64,000 nucleotides of DNA from Apoda limacodes (taxonomy: Eukaryota > Arthropoda > Insecta > Lepidoptera > Limacodidae): contig OX291552.1 of NCBI GenBank assembly GCA_946406115.1, positions 1,488,001 to 1,552,000 on the forward strand. The letters run 5' to 3'. How positions within the stretch are numbered: position 1 is the first letter of the stretch; each line of letters begins with the position of its first letter. A program made the translations under genes and the position numbers. Shown one piece after another: positions 22,780-31,901 of the stretch. Under the pieces are notes generated by a model. That model was given only the letters and a program-made list of their open reading frames with translations, was not told the DNA's origin and did no database searches.

Positions 22780-23535
22780 CTATGTAGTCTACATTGGCTT
22801 CCCTAGAAGTAATTTCTTGTAACTTCCACTAAATCATAGCATAGTAAGATATGTATGGAGTTACTGTTTTTGAGATAGAATAAAATAATTATAAAAACAT
22901 TTAAAACATGCTTATAAAAAATAAACAAAGTATAAAATAGGCATGTTTATATTTTAGCTTACAGTGACACAAAAATGGTGGCTTATTTTATTAAAAATTT
23001 TGAAAATTTGAGCGTTTTAGCTAGTCGGGATGAGTTGAAATAATGATTACAAGGTTTAACCGAAACAGGTGAAACTAATTTAACCATCTTGAAAATATTG
23101 CATTCTATGATAAAGTAATGTTACAATTAGATGATCGGTTATATTGTTTGCATAAACATGCCAGCTCTTTCTCTTACTCTGTTAAGAGGGCTGTTAAATT
23201 AATTAAATAGGTAAACAAACATAGGCCAAGAGTCAGACTTGCCGGGACTGGTTCTGTAGCATTATCTATAGAAACAGTAAAAAAATCATGATTGTTGTAT
23301 GGGAGCCCCCCTTAAATATTTGTTTTATTTTAATTTATATATTTATTTTTAAAGTAAATATATAACTAAATATTCTGTGAATATTTCAAGTGTCTTCCTG
23401 TTGCCGTTATGAATATTGAGCAAAAAAATCACATTTGTTGTAAGGGAGCCCCCTTAAATATTTATTTTATTGTGTTTTTTAGTATTGTTTGTCATAGTGG
23501 CAACAGAAATACATGTTCTGTGAAAATTTTAACTG
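22780..23535. other. Non-coding DNA with family A related pieces
   Basis: Includes TAGGCCAAGAGTCAGACTTG near 23223 and TTGTTGTATGGGAGCCCCCC near 23292, both related to the 14.6-14.9 kb repeat. No gene is seen. Confidence 0.45.
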
Positions 23536-23539
23536 TCTA

Positions 23540-24060
23540 ACTATCATGGTTCATGAGATACAGCCTGATGACAGACTGACAGCAGAGTCTTAGTAATAGG
23601 GTCCAGTTTTTTATTCTTTGGTACGGAACCCTAAAAAATGGGAAATTTTGTGGTTGAATTACTTGTAAGTGACAATAATTTAGAATTTATTTTGATACCA
23701 TAATATTTAACACATACATTTTATATTTTTAAAGAACAAAAATTAAAAATTTCAACTGTCTTGTTCATGAGATACAGCCTGGTGACAGACGGACGGACAG
23801 TGGAGTCTTAGTAATAGGGTCCAGTTTTTTATTCTTTGGTACTGAACCCTAAAAAATGGGAAATTTTGTGGTGGAATTACTTGTAAGTGAAAATAATTTA
23901 GAATTTATTTTGATACCATAATATTCAACATATACATTTTGTATTTTTAAAAACAAAAAATTTTTACTGTAGCTATCATGGTTCATGAGATACAGTCTGG
24001 TGACAGATGGACATCAACAACTCATGACCGTCAATATATACATTTTGTATTTTTAAAGAA
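23540..24060 (+). repeat. Direct repeat of about 215 bp, roughly 2.5 units
   Basis: The phrase TTCATGAGATACAGCCTG recurs near 23550, 23764 and (one change) 23982. The first two units share CTTAGTAATAGGGTCCAG and GGGAAATTTTGTGGT, and all carry a version of CATACATTTTATATTTTTAA. The third unit is partial and more diverged. It contains the family A phrase GGTACGGAACCCTAAAAAA, so a family A copy was probably amplified in tandem. Confidence 0.7.
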
Positions 24061-24699
24061 TAAAATCAAAAATTTAAATACTTATAAGATTTTGAAATTT
24101 TACGGACTTTTAACTCAAATTATGGATTAACAGCAGATTGTGGTAATCTGAAAAAAAGTAGATACAGGATACTGTTTTTGTTGCTATACCCAAGCAAAAC
24201 TAAATTAGTAATCTTTACCAATAGTGGATGGTGTACAATGCAAAATTGGCTCAAAAACCGGAAGTTGATCTAAAGCATAGCCATTTGGTACACAGGTACT
24301 TTAGGTTAAAACAATAATTTTGAGCTGCAGTTCCTAAAAATATTCCTCTGAGTTATCACATGATCCATTTTTTTGTAATCCCATACAAAAAAAGTTTGAT
24401 TTTTGAAGTGAAAACTTCTTTAGCGGCATTGTGCACTTTTTTACGAACGATCGAAAATGATAAATAACCTTCAAGACTTCAAAAGCAGTTTCCTGGAATT
24501 CTACAATTACGAAAATGCATTGTGAAATTGCACACCAAATGGGGATAAAATAAAAAGGAGCTCTTCAGTTTTCTGGCACGCAACCTTGCTATTTCCTTTA
24601 CCAACCTTCAACTTGTGACTAATATTGACGCCACAATCATGTCGTCACCAGTATCTGCATCCCTGATGCATGAAATTGACGTCTCTCAAATGTAAATTT
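24061..24699. other. Non-coding or heavily decayed DNA
   Basis: No recognised motif until about 24700. GTGAAAACTTCTTTAGCG near 24410 recurs as GTGAAAACTTCTTTAGCGGT near 39070, so part of this stretch is a dispersed repeat shared with the transposase-like region at 38-40 kb. Confidence 0.4.
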
Positions 24700-25560
24700 T
24701 TTTCTCTATGTGGAAAATATGATTCAACAGGGACTTACCTCTGTACCTACTATTTCGGTGCTCCAAAAAGATTTAGGTGTTATCGGAATTCCCAATTTTC
24801 ATCAGCTACAAGATCAAGGATTGACACAACTGTGGTTTTTGTTTGGATATGATGCAAAAAAAATACATCCCCATTCACACGATTGCAGAGGACCTTGGGA
24901 GAGAGTAAGCTGTTGCATTGCGTGGCTGGCACAGCATCACAGGGTGTGACTAGTTTAAGTCGCATCGAAGGGTACATACGTATTACACACTACCTTGTTT
25001 GAAGCCTAACACTGATTAACATAATATAGTTGGCCTGTTACTTGTACCAATATGTTTCTCATTTTTAGTAAATGGTGTACGAAGTCTGCATGGAAAGACC
25101 ATGCAGTGTCTGCAGCATTTAAGTGTTTGGCTCTCCCTCTCTCGACCCTCCACATGCAATATGGAGACGTTCACAAATAAAATGGTGATCTTTGTCTCGA
25201 TTTAGTTTATGCGAATGAAGCTCGACGTCACGACGTATGTTAGTCAGCGGTGAGAAGACCCTGTCGTTAATCCCTCCCACTGCTGCTGCCCTCCTCGAGT
25301 CTATCAAAATTGCTAAATATCAGGCTGGCGAAATATAAGGGCCGGGCCCTAGCACGTCTCCAGAGCAGTGGGGATTGAAGAGAAGACCAGACAATTACTT
25401 AAAGCCTAATTGGAGCCAACTGGACTGGATATGGCAAGCTGCTAAGGAGCTGGATAGGTGTGGATGTCGGTCTGGATGCGAATCCAATTGATGTTCATGC
25501 AGAAGAAACACACAATGATTGCCATAATACGAGGTGCGCTAACACTGTCTAATTCTACCC
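24700..25560 (+). pseudogene. Decayed transposon protein with GCDTTS-like block and Cys-rich C-terminus
   Basis: Frame-shifted remains in order: LTQLWFLFGYDAKK (24822-24863), YIPIHTIAEDLGRE near 24865-24905, ALRGWHSITGCD near 24917-24950, LPPTAAALLESIKIAKYQ near 25260-25320, LKPNWSQLDWIWQAAKELDR near 25402-25460, and CGCRSGCESN, stop, CSCRRN near 25465-25510. This order (LWF block, IP.H.IA..LG, TGCDTTS-like, then a Cys-rich tail) is that of a repeated insect protein family of presumed transposon origin. The GCD is kept, the tail has a stop, and several frameshifts are needed to read it. I cannot name the superfamily. Confidence 0.6.
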
Positions 25561-25756
25561 CTTTACTACTCCGGTGATTTCATTTATTCATACAACTTGT
25601 TTATTTGCAGCAAAAATCATACAGAAGATAGTGAAGAAGAATTATAAATGAAGAATTGGAAATGATACATCTTTTATTCAATTTTGATCAATATTCTTCA
25701 GTGTGTACAGAAACTATACAAACTGGTGAGAAGGCTCCAGTAAATGGGTAAAAGGC

Positions 25757-26230
25757 CCTAACGAGACTATTTCTCGAACCGCAGCTTTCGCTATAGAGTC
25801 TAAGGTACTCTCTCTTTCCGTCGTCCCATACAAGCAGTTGTCCCGCAAGGGTCCGTGCTCGCCCCTATCTTGTACCTTCTGTACACTAACGACATCCCTA
25901 AGACGATAGATACCGAAATAGCCCTCTTTGCGGACGATACCGCTATGAATGAGTCGAATCACTAACAGTCTCCAATCCGCAATCACTGCCCTAGGCGAAT
26001 GGTTTTGGAAATGGAAAATCGAAGTGAATCCCGACAAAAGCTCTCCACCGTAGGCCACCCTCCGCGACCATCTCCCCTCTCACTATTCGGCCGTGCCATT
26101 CCTTGGCCAAAAACAAGGCCAAATATCTCGGTGTGACCCTGGATAGGCGCCTAAACTTCCGCGATCACACCAAAATAGTTAGAGACCAAGTAGCTTTTGT
26201 TCTCAGTCGTCTACATCCCATGATATATAA
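25757..26230 (+). mobile_element. Internal fragment of the Jockey-type element
   Basis: Matches the RT region 12480-12970 of the full-length element. CCCGCAAGGGTCCGTGCTCG at 25842 encodes PQGSVL, the catalytic block is GCGGACGATACCGCTATGAA (FADDTAM, the intact form of the residue that is Asn in the full-length copy), and KYLGVTLDRRLNFRDHTKIV lies near 26115-26180. It is truncated at both ends and abuts the satellite region. Confidence 0.85.
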
Positions 26231-26324
26231 CATCCCATGACACTCTTTGATTGGATTATTGACATTAAGCGCATAATGTACATTATGTCGGTAAATAAAA
26301 CGCAACTTATATTACTATGCATAT

Positions 26325-27477
26325 GAGCAAAAAATATAGCGTTTCATCTAACTACTTCGTAGAAAAATCGTTAGCGATTTGCATTTATGATAGTATGGAT
26401 ATGAGCTAATAATAGGGCGTTCCATCTAACTATTTCGAAACAGAAATTGTTAGCAGTTTTCATTTACAATATAAGCATGGATATGAGCTAATAATAGGGC
26501 GTTCCATATAACTACTTCGTAGCAGAAATTGTTAGAGGTTTGCATTTATAATATTAGTAAGGATATGAGCTATTAATAGGGCGTTCCATCTAACTATTTC
26601 GAAACAGATATTGTTAGCGGTTTTCATTTATAATATGAGCTAATAATGGGGCGTCCCATATAACTACTTCGTAGCAGAAATTGTTAGAGGTTTGCATTTA
26701 TAATATTAGTATGGATATGAGCTATTAATAAGGCGTTTCATCTAACTACTTCGTAGCAAAATTGTTAGCGGTTTGCATTTATAATAGTATCGATATGGGA
26801 TATTAATAGGGCGTTCCATCTAACTATTTCGAAACAGATATTGTTAGCGGTTTTCATTTATAATATAAGCATGGATATGAGCTAATAATGGGGCGTCCCA
26901 TATAACTACTTCGTAGCAGAAATTGTTAGAGGTTTGCATTTATAATATTAGTATGGATATGAGCTATTAATAAGGCGTTTCATCTAACTACTTCGTAGCA
27001 AAATTGTTAGCGGTTTGCATTTATAATAGTATCGATATGAGATATTAATAGGGCGTTCCATCTAACTATTTCGAAACAGATATTGTTAGCGGTTTTCATT
27101 TATAATATAAGCATGGATATGAGCTAATAATGGGGCGTCCCATATAACTACTTCGTAGCAGAAATTGTTAGAGGTTTGCATTTATAATATTAGTATGGAT
27201 ATGAGCTATTAATAAGGCGTTTCATCTAACTACTTCGTAGCAAAATTGTTAGCGGTTTGCATTTATAATAGTATCGATATGAGATATTAATAGGGCGTTC
27301 CATCTAACTATTTCGAAACAGATATTGTTAGCGGTTTTCATTTATAATATAAGCATGGATATGAGCTAATAATAGGGCGTCCTATATAACTACTTCGTAG
27401 CAGAAATTGTTAGAGGTTTGCATTTATAATATTAGTATGGATATGAGCTATTAATAGGGCGTTCCATCTAACTACTT
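26325..27477 (+). repeat. Satellite array of about 81-bp monomers with trimeric higher-order repeat
   Basis: About 14 monomers built on GGGCGTTCCATCTAACTA, TTCG, AAATTGTTAGCGGTTT, CATTTATAATA and GATATGAGCTA. GGCG marks recur near 26415, 26498, 26580, 26648, 26731, 26810, 26890, 26973, 27050, 27133, 27215, 27293, 27374 and 27457. Three types alternate (GTTCC..TATTTCGAAACAG, GTCCC..ACTTCGTAGCAGAAATT, GTTTC..ACTTCGTAGCAAAATT) with a higher-order period of about 241 bp over 26.57-27.38 kb. The last monomer is split by the insert at 27478. Confidence 0.92.
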
Positions 27478-27703
27478 GGGCTATGTTCCAAATCACGCCG
27501 AGTAATTATCGCCCGGTAAAGTTGAAAAATCAACCCGTTCTGGAACGGGCGTTTGACAGTTAATTTTCACACTGACAGGAGTGATTTTCAACCTTTTCTA
27601 TGGCAGTGTAAAGAATTTAACTTGACAGTTGGAAGATTACTCTACCCCGGGCGTCCCAAAACTAGTTTTTTAACTTCCTCATTGCGATTTGGAATGCACT
27701 CTA
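27478..27703. mobile_element. MITE-like insert within a satellite monomer
   Basis: A 226-bp stretch without satellite homology sits between TAACTACTT and GTAGCAGAAATTG, parts contiguous in intact monomers apart from CG. Its ends are imperfect inverted repeats: ATGTTCCAAATCACGCCGAG against the reverse complement of the right end, TGCATTCCAAATCGCAATGA. Inside is a hairpin CCCGTTCTGGAACGGG at 27536-27551. No coding capacity. Confidence 0.55.
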
Positions 27704-27719
27704 GGTAGCAGAAATTGTA

Positions 27720-28345
27720 AGCGGTACGTTTGGTGGTGTTATTACTTATTAGATTAGTCATATTTAACGGATTTTCAAAAACAAAAAGCCATTTATAATT
27801 GCCATAGAAGAAAAATATTTTCGGTGGTTATCATAAATAGATTTTGAGTTTTATTTAAAAAAAATCGAAAACTTTCCTCAAGTTTCCCGTCATTACTTCC
27901 CAGAATTCGATCTTTTTCAGCGACAATATCGAATGGTGTTATAATACAGTGTGTGTGATTTTAAAAGCTTTTATTTAACTTGCAATGTATGTATGTTTGT
28001 TCGGGTGGAATCTTGCTACTCAATTTTGAAGCAGATATCTTCAACCGATTGAGCTGAAATTTTGAATACACGTTTAGTTTGGATGACAATACACGATAAG
28101 CTGTGTGACGTCATTCTAAATCCAATATGGCGGACCATCCAAGATGGCGGTAGTGCATTTCTACAATATGGGTATCAAATGAAAGGGCTTGTTAAGAGTA
28201 ACTCGAAATAATAATGATACGTCATTCTAAATCCAATATGGCGGAATAGTTATTTTTATGTACTTCTGCAATATGGGTATTAAATAAAAGGGCTTGCCGC
28301 GAATAATTAGAAATAACTAAAAAGTAAAAAATAAATAAAAACTAA
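27720..28345 (+). repeat. Interspersed repeat with internally duplicated block
   Basis: CGTCATTCTAAATCCAATAT then GGCGGA occurs near 28109 and again near 28221, each followed by CAATATGGGTAT, an AAATGAAAGGGCTTG-like phrase. The unit distance is about 112 bp. This phrase is common in lepidopteran repeats. Non-coding. Confidence 0.55.
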
Positions 28346-28354
28346 AAACTTTTA

Positions 28355-28682
28355 AAAAAAAGATTTTATTTAAATGCACTAAAAAGAAGAAATAAAATTT
28401 TCCTTTCAAATTTTAACTATCACCTTATAACCTTATTAACCACATTAGTTATATGATCATAAAAGCTTGTCCCGAGGTTTGCGTAACTATTAAACTGGAA
28501 TTAAAAAAAAATTAAACTTGCAGATTCAGTTACTCAATTAAATAGGTACTAGTTTATCTACACAAGTAAATCGCGCGACAAGCTTTTATGATCATATAAA
28601 TTGTGTGTAATGCGGTGGTTATTATTAAAATTTTATTTTCTTCTTTTTAGAGCATTTAAATAAAAGCTTTTTTTTAAAAAAG
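28355..28682. repeat. Fold-back element with long inverted arms
   Basis: The left arm includes GATTTTATTTAAATGC, AAAAAGAAGAAATAAAATTTT and ATATGATCATAAAAGCTTGTC (about 28361-28472). The right arm has their reverse complements in order: GACAAGCTTTTATGATCATAT (28578-28598), AAAATTTTATTTTCTTCTTTTT and GCATTTAAATAAAAGC (to about 28670). Arms are about 110 bp with gaps around a loop of about 105 bp. This is a fold-back type non-autonomous DNA element or an inverted repeat made otherwise. Confidence 0.75.
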
Positions 28683-28689
28683 GTTTTTG

Positions 28690-29920
28690 CTTTCAATTTA
28701 TTTTTCAAAATCAATAGGTTCGATTCCTGGTTAGGATTATTGATTTATGAAAAATCCAATGATGCAGTTTTAGTTTCCATCAAAATCAATCTCTTCTGTA
28801 TGTATATGGCCTTAAAACTATTAATTTTTAACGTTTTAACCGATTTGTAGTCAAAATTTTGACTAAGTAAGATGATGCATTTAGTTTTTTATTTAACAGG
28901 TTACTTGAGGATCGAAAAATCTATTCATATAGTCAGTATATTTTATTATTTACAAACATATCTTCGACATATGACTATTTACAAACATGTCTTCGACACA
29001 TTATTTTTTACAATTTTCGCACATTTCTCTGGAAGTACAATCATTAAATATAACAGCCGATAAAATATACAAAGTAACATTAACATAGTCTAAAAACAGA
29101 ACATGATTACTACATTACAAAAATATGTATTACTAATCGCAAAACAGTTTGAGTTAACATCCATGTTTGAGTTTGAGCATGAGCATTAACCTGTAAACAT
29201 ATCATTGCATTTATCATTTATAATGTAAGTAAAAATCTGTAAGCTTTGTAACCTGAATCTTCACCCACAACACAATAAATTATTGTACAGTGTTGATCCA
29301 ATTAATTTTTGTGTCACATACAACCTGTTTACTTTATAAATCTAAAACACTGAATTTTTGATATTCCTATCTAAACGTTTACAACTCTATCCCTGTAAGA
29401 CAGTTCAAAATACACCAAACTTTAAATTGAATTATATCAGTGAAAATTAATTTGGTACTATATTCAATTTCACATAGCATACTGAAATTTTATTTTTTAA
29501 TATACAAGACAACTGTAAAATATATATAGAGCACATGTTATAAAGATATAATTTGTATCAAACTCATTAACTACATACTAAAGGAATTTAGTATAAACTC
29601 TGGTATCTCCGGCACTATACTATGTGAAATGGAGTACTATAACAAAATGTCTGAGAGTAAAAGTGTAGCATTTTGAGTTTTTAGCTCTACCTAAGCTAAA
29701 TAATCTGAAAACTGTGCACATATATTTCTAAAGTGAGTGGATCGATTGAATAACGACTATTTACATTATCATCATTCATTCACAATGGCACAATAAAAAA
29801 AACATTACCTACTGCCATACAAAATATTTAAAATTATACGAAACAAACTAATATTTATGACTTTAAATTACAAGCTATTAGATTTTATATTGGCATGTTA
29901 ATATGAAAAAAATTAAATAA
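28690..29920. other. AT-rich non-coding stretch
   Basis: No coding signal. 28925-29000 contains a short direct repeat (TTTACAAACATATCTTCGAC and TTTACAAACATGTCTTCGAC). GGTTCGATTCCTGG at about 28718-28731 resembles a tRNA B box but no tRNA fold or A box is visible. Confidence 0.45.
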
Positions 29921-29925
29921 TTGTA

Positions 29926-30165
29926 AGTCGGTGGTGGCCCAGTGGTTATGTTGCCTGCCTCGTGTTCTGAGGTTCGAGCCTAACATGTACCAATGAGTCT
30001 CTTATTTAATTTCTCAAATATATTGCTGACGCTAATAACTTTACGATGGAAGACAACATCGTGAGGAAACATGCATACGTCACAAATGCATATATACACA
30101 ATGAGACATACATTGTACATATCGATTATATGAAAACCTAGCCTGGAGCTTTTGGAGCTAGCGAC
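29926..30165 (+). mobile_element. tRNA-derived SINE
   Basis: The head GGTGGTGGCCCAGTGGTTAT has an A-box-like TGGCCCAGTGGTTA, and about 30 nt later GAGGTTCGAGCC is a B-box-like element. The body contains AACATCGTGAGGAAACATGC, a phrase typical of lepidopteran SINEs. There is no acceptor stem pairing, so it is not a tRNA gene. Confidence 0.7.
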
Positions 30166-30171
30166 GCACTT

Positions 30172-30605
30172 TTTTAGGGTTCCGTACCTCAATAGGAAAA
30201 AAAACGGAACCTTTACAGGATCACTCTGTTGTCTGTCTGTCTGTCTGTCAAGACCCTTTTTTTAGGAACGCGTGGAGGTATCAAGCTATAATTTATATCA
30301 AATAATCAGGTCTACTGTTCCTTAGAGCTGTGAAAAAATCAATAATTTAACCCAACGCAATCAAAAGATACAGCCGTTTGTGCCGCAAATTTTCGAAACT
30401 CACAAGGGAATCAAATCTTATAGAGTACTTCCCGTGAACTCAGAATCTTGAAATTTGGTACGAAGCAAAGGTCTTATAGTACAGATAAAGGAAAAAATGC
30501 GAAAACCGTAAATTTTTAGTTACATTATATAATAAAAAATGTTTTTTTAATAATATACAACACGGAACTCTCGGTGCGCGTGCCAGACTCGCACTTAACC
30601 GGTTT
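30172..30605 (+). repeat. Interspersed repeat family A, long copy
   Basis: TTTTTTAGGGTTCCGTACCTC head, (GTCT)n patch at 30229-30248, and CGGAACTCTCGGTGCGCGTG, CTCGCACTTAACCGG tail. Same block order as 2005-2555, so the two copies define the family's ends. Confidence 0.72.
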
Positions 30606-30654
30606 TACTTTACAATGATTTTGCCTATAACTTATTCAATAACTCTCTCTTTAT

Positions 30655-31385
30655 TTTTCTGACTGTCTACTGCATTTGACTTAGACGGAGTCTTAGCCTA
30701 TATAGCGCCCAACGCTCAAGGGCTCCCCGCGGGAAGAGCCTCGGCTTGGGTTGTCGCTCTTGGGGTCGTCCCTTCGACCAGCGTGAGCCTCGAAACAGAA
30801 GGCGAGTCACCGCCGAAGAAGCGCCCCGGCACTCTTTAATACCTCGTGTATGAGGTGGATCTGTGCGTTCGCCGACGAACCCGGGGACGTCGGCGTCGTG
30901 TGAGGGGAAGAGCCCTATTAGGGGAGGTCGTTGAGACAATACTCGCTATCCAGATAGCGAGATCTAGGGTCTAGGTCCGTTAGTATCTGCCGAGGCCGCC
31001 TAACAATAGTTTTACGACCGTGCCGTAATAGGTTGTGGATTTTGTGTACGCTCGAAAAAGCGGACTGCCAGGTCTTTAAGATATTGGGGAATCGTGGGGA
31101 GCTGTGTAGGTCCGCATTCCGGACGAACCAGGGTCTCCGGAGGCCGCTTTGAGGAAGCGGTTTTGGAGGGTCTGGAGTCTATGGGGGTTGCGTTTAGACA
31201 ACGCAAAGACGACACTAGCGTGGCGGATGCAAGTGGTGTTAACAGTCAGCTTATTCCTAAGCGACATCTTACATAATTACCTATCATGGGATATAGACGA
31301 TCGAGGACAAATGCGGCACAGTTTCTAACTATTTTGGTGTGATCTCGGATGTTCGAACGCCATCTAGAGTCACACCGAGATTGTT
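30655..31385 (-). mobile_element. 5'-truncated Jockey-type element, 3' end
   Basis: On - it matches 12950-13670 of the full-length copy: the thumb block MSLRNKLTVNTTCIR and LQTLQNRFLKAASG near 31150-31267, LAVRFFERTQN near 31050, and the 3' UTR with the 30690-30730 phrase TATAGCGCCCAACGCTCAAG, also found at 6597. A short deletion occurs where HASVVFA joins CIR. It lies just beyond the 3' end of USP30. Confidence 0.85.
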
Positions 31386-31440
31386 GTGTGTCTGTGTGTA
31401 TACGTGTCTGTGTGCGTGTGCGTGAGTACGTGCAGACTAC
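31385..31440. repeat. GT-rich simple repeat
   Basis: TGTGTGTCTGTGTGTATACG continuing as imperfect (TG)n to about 31430. Confidence 0.7.
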
Positions 31441-31756
31441 ACCACAACGGAGATAATCTACGAAGCCCCATCCTAGCGCCTTTCATACTGGCGACTGTTT
31501 AACTATTGAGTAAAACAGTACAAATAATGCGCAAACTCGGAACGCATCTCTCAACTTTTTAAACCTATAAATGGTGACAACGCCCTGAATGGCGCCGGCA
31601 GAGACTCCACACTAGAGACACTTAGTATCTTAGACAAATTAGCAAATTCATTTTTCTACAGTACAGAAAAAGACCACAAATCTACACCGGGTGGAATTGA
31701 TTTTGGAACTTTTATGCTGACACCATAGTGTCATTTCGATGTGATGGTCCAAATCC

Positions 31757-31901
31757 CTATATTTGGTGTTCGGCGAGCGCCACCCCGCGCGGAACGTCGA
31801 CGACGCTGCGCACACGCTCGTAGAACAACAGGTAGGCGGCGCAGCGGAGCACCTCGTGCAGCGACACCTCGTGCACCAGCGTGTCCGACGTGTACCACCA
31901 T
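31757..31901 (-). CDS. USP30: USP30 exon 9 (last coding exon)
   Basis: Acceptor TGTGTGGTTAG before 31901. Encodes WWYTSDTLVHEVSLHEVLRC and AAYLLFYERVRS, the end of the USP fold, with Ser at the third catalytic position, and stops at TAG 31759-31757. The family motif YLLFYER is conserved. Confidence 0.93.

Noticed and set aside
26325..27477. Regularly spaced direct repeats resembling a CRISPR array
   Set aside because: Repeats are about 81 bp with no unique spacers, and the whole window is eukaryotic; this is a satellite.
28718..28731. Possible tRNA gene (B-box-like GGTTCGATTCCTGG)
   Set aside because: No A box at the right distance and no stem pairing could be drawn.
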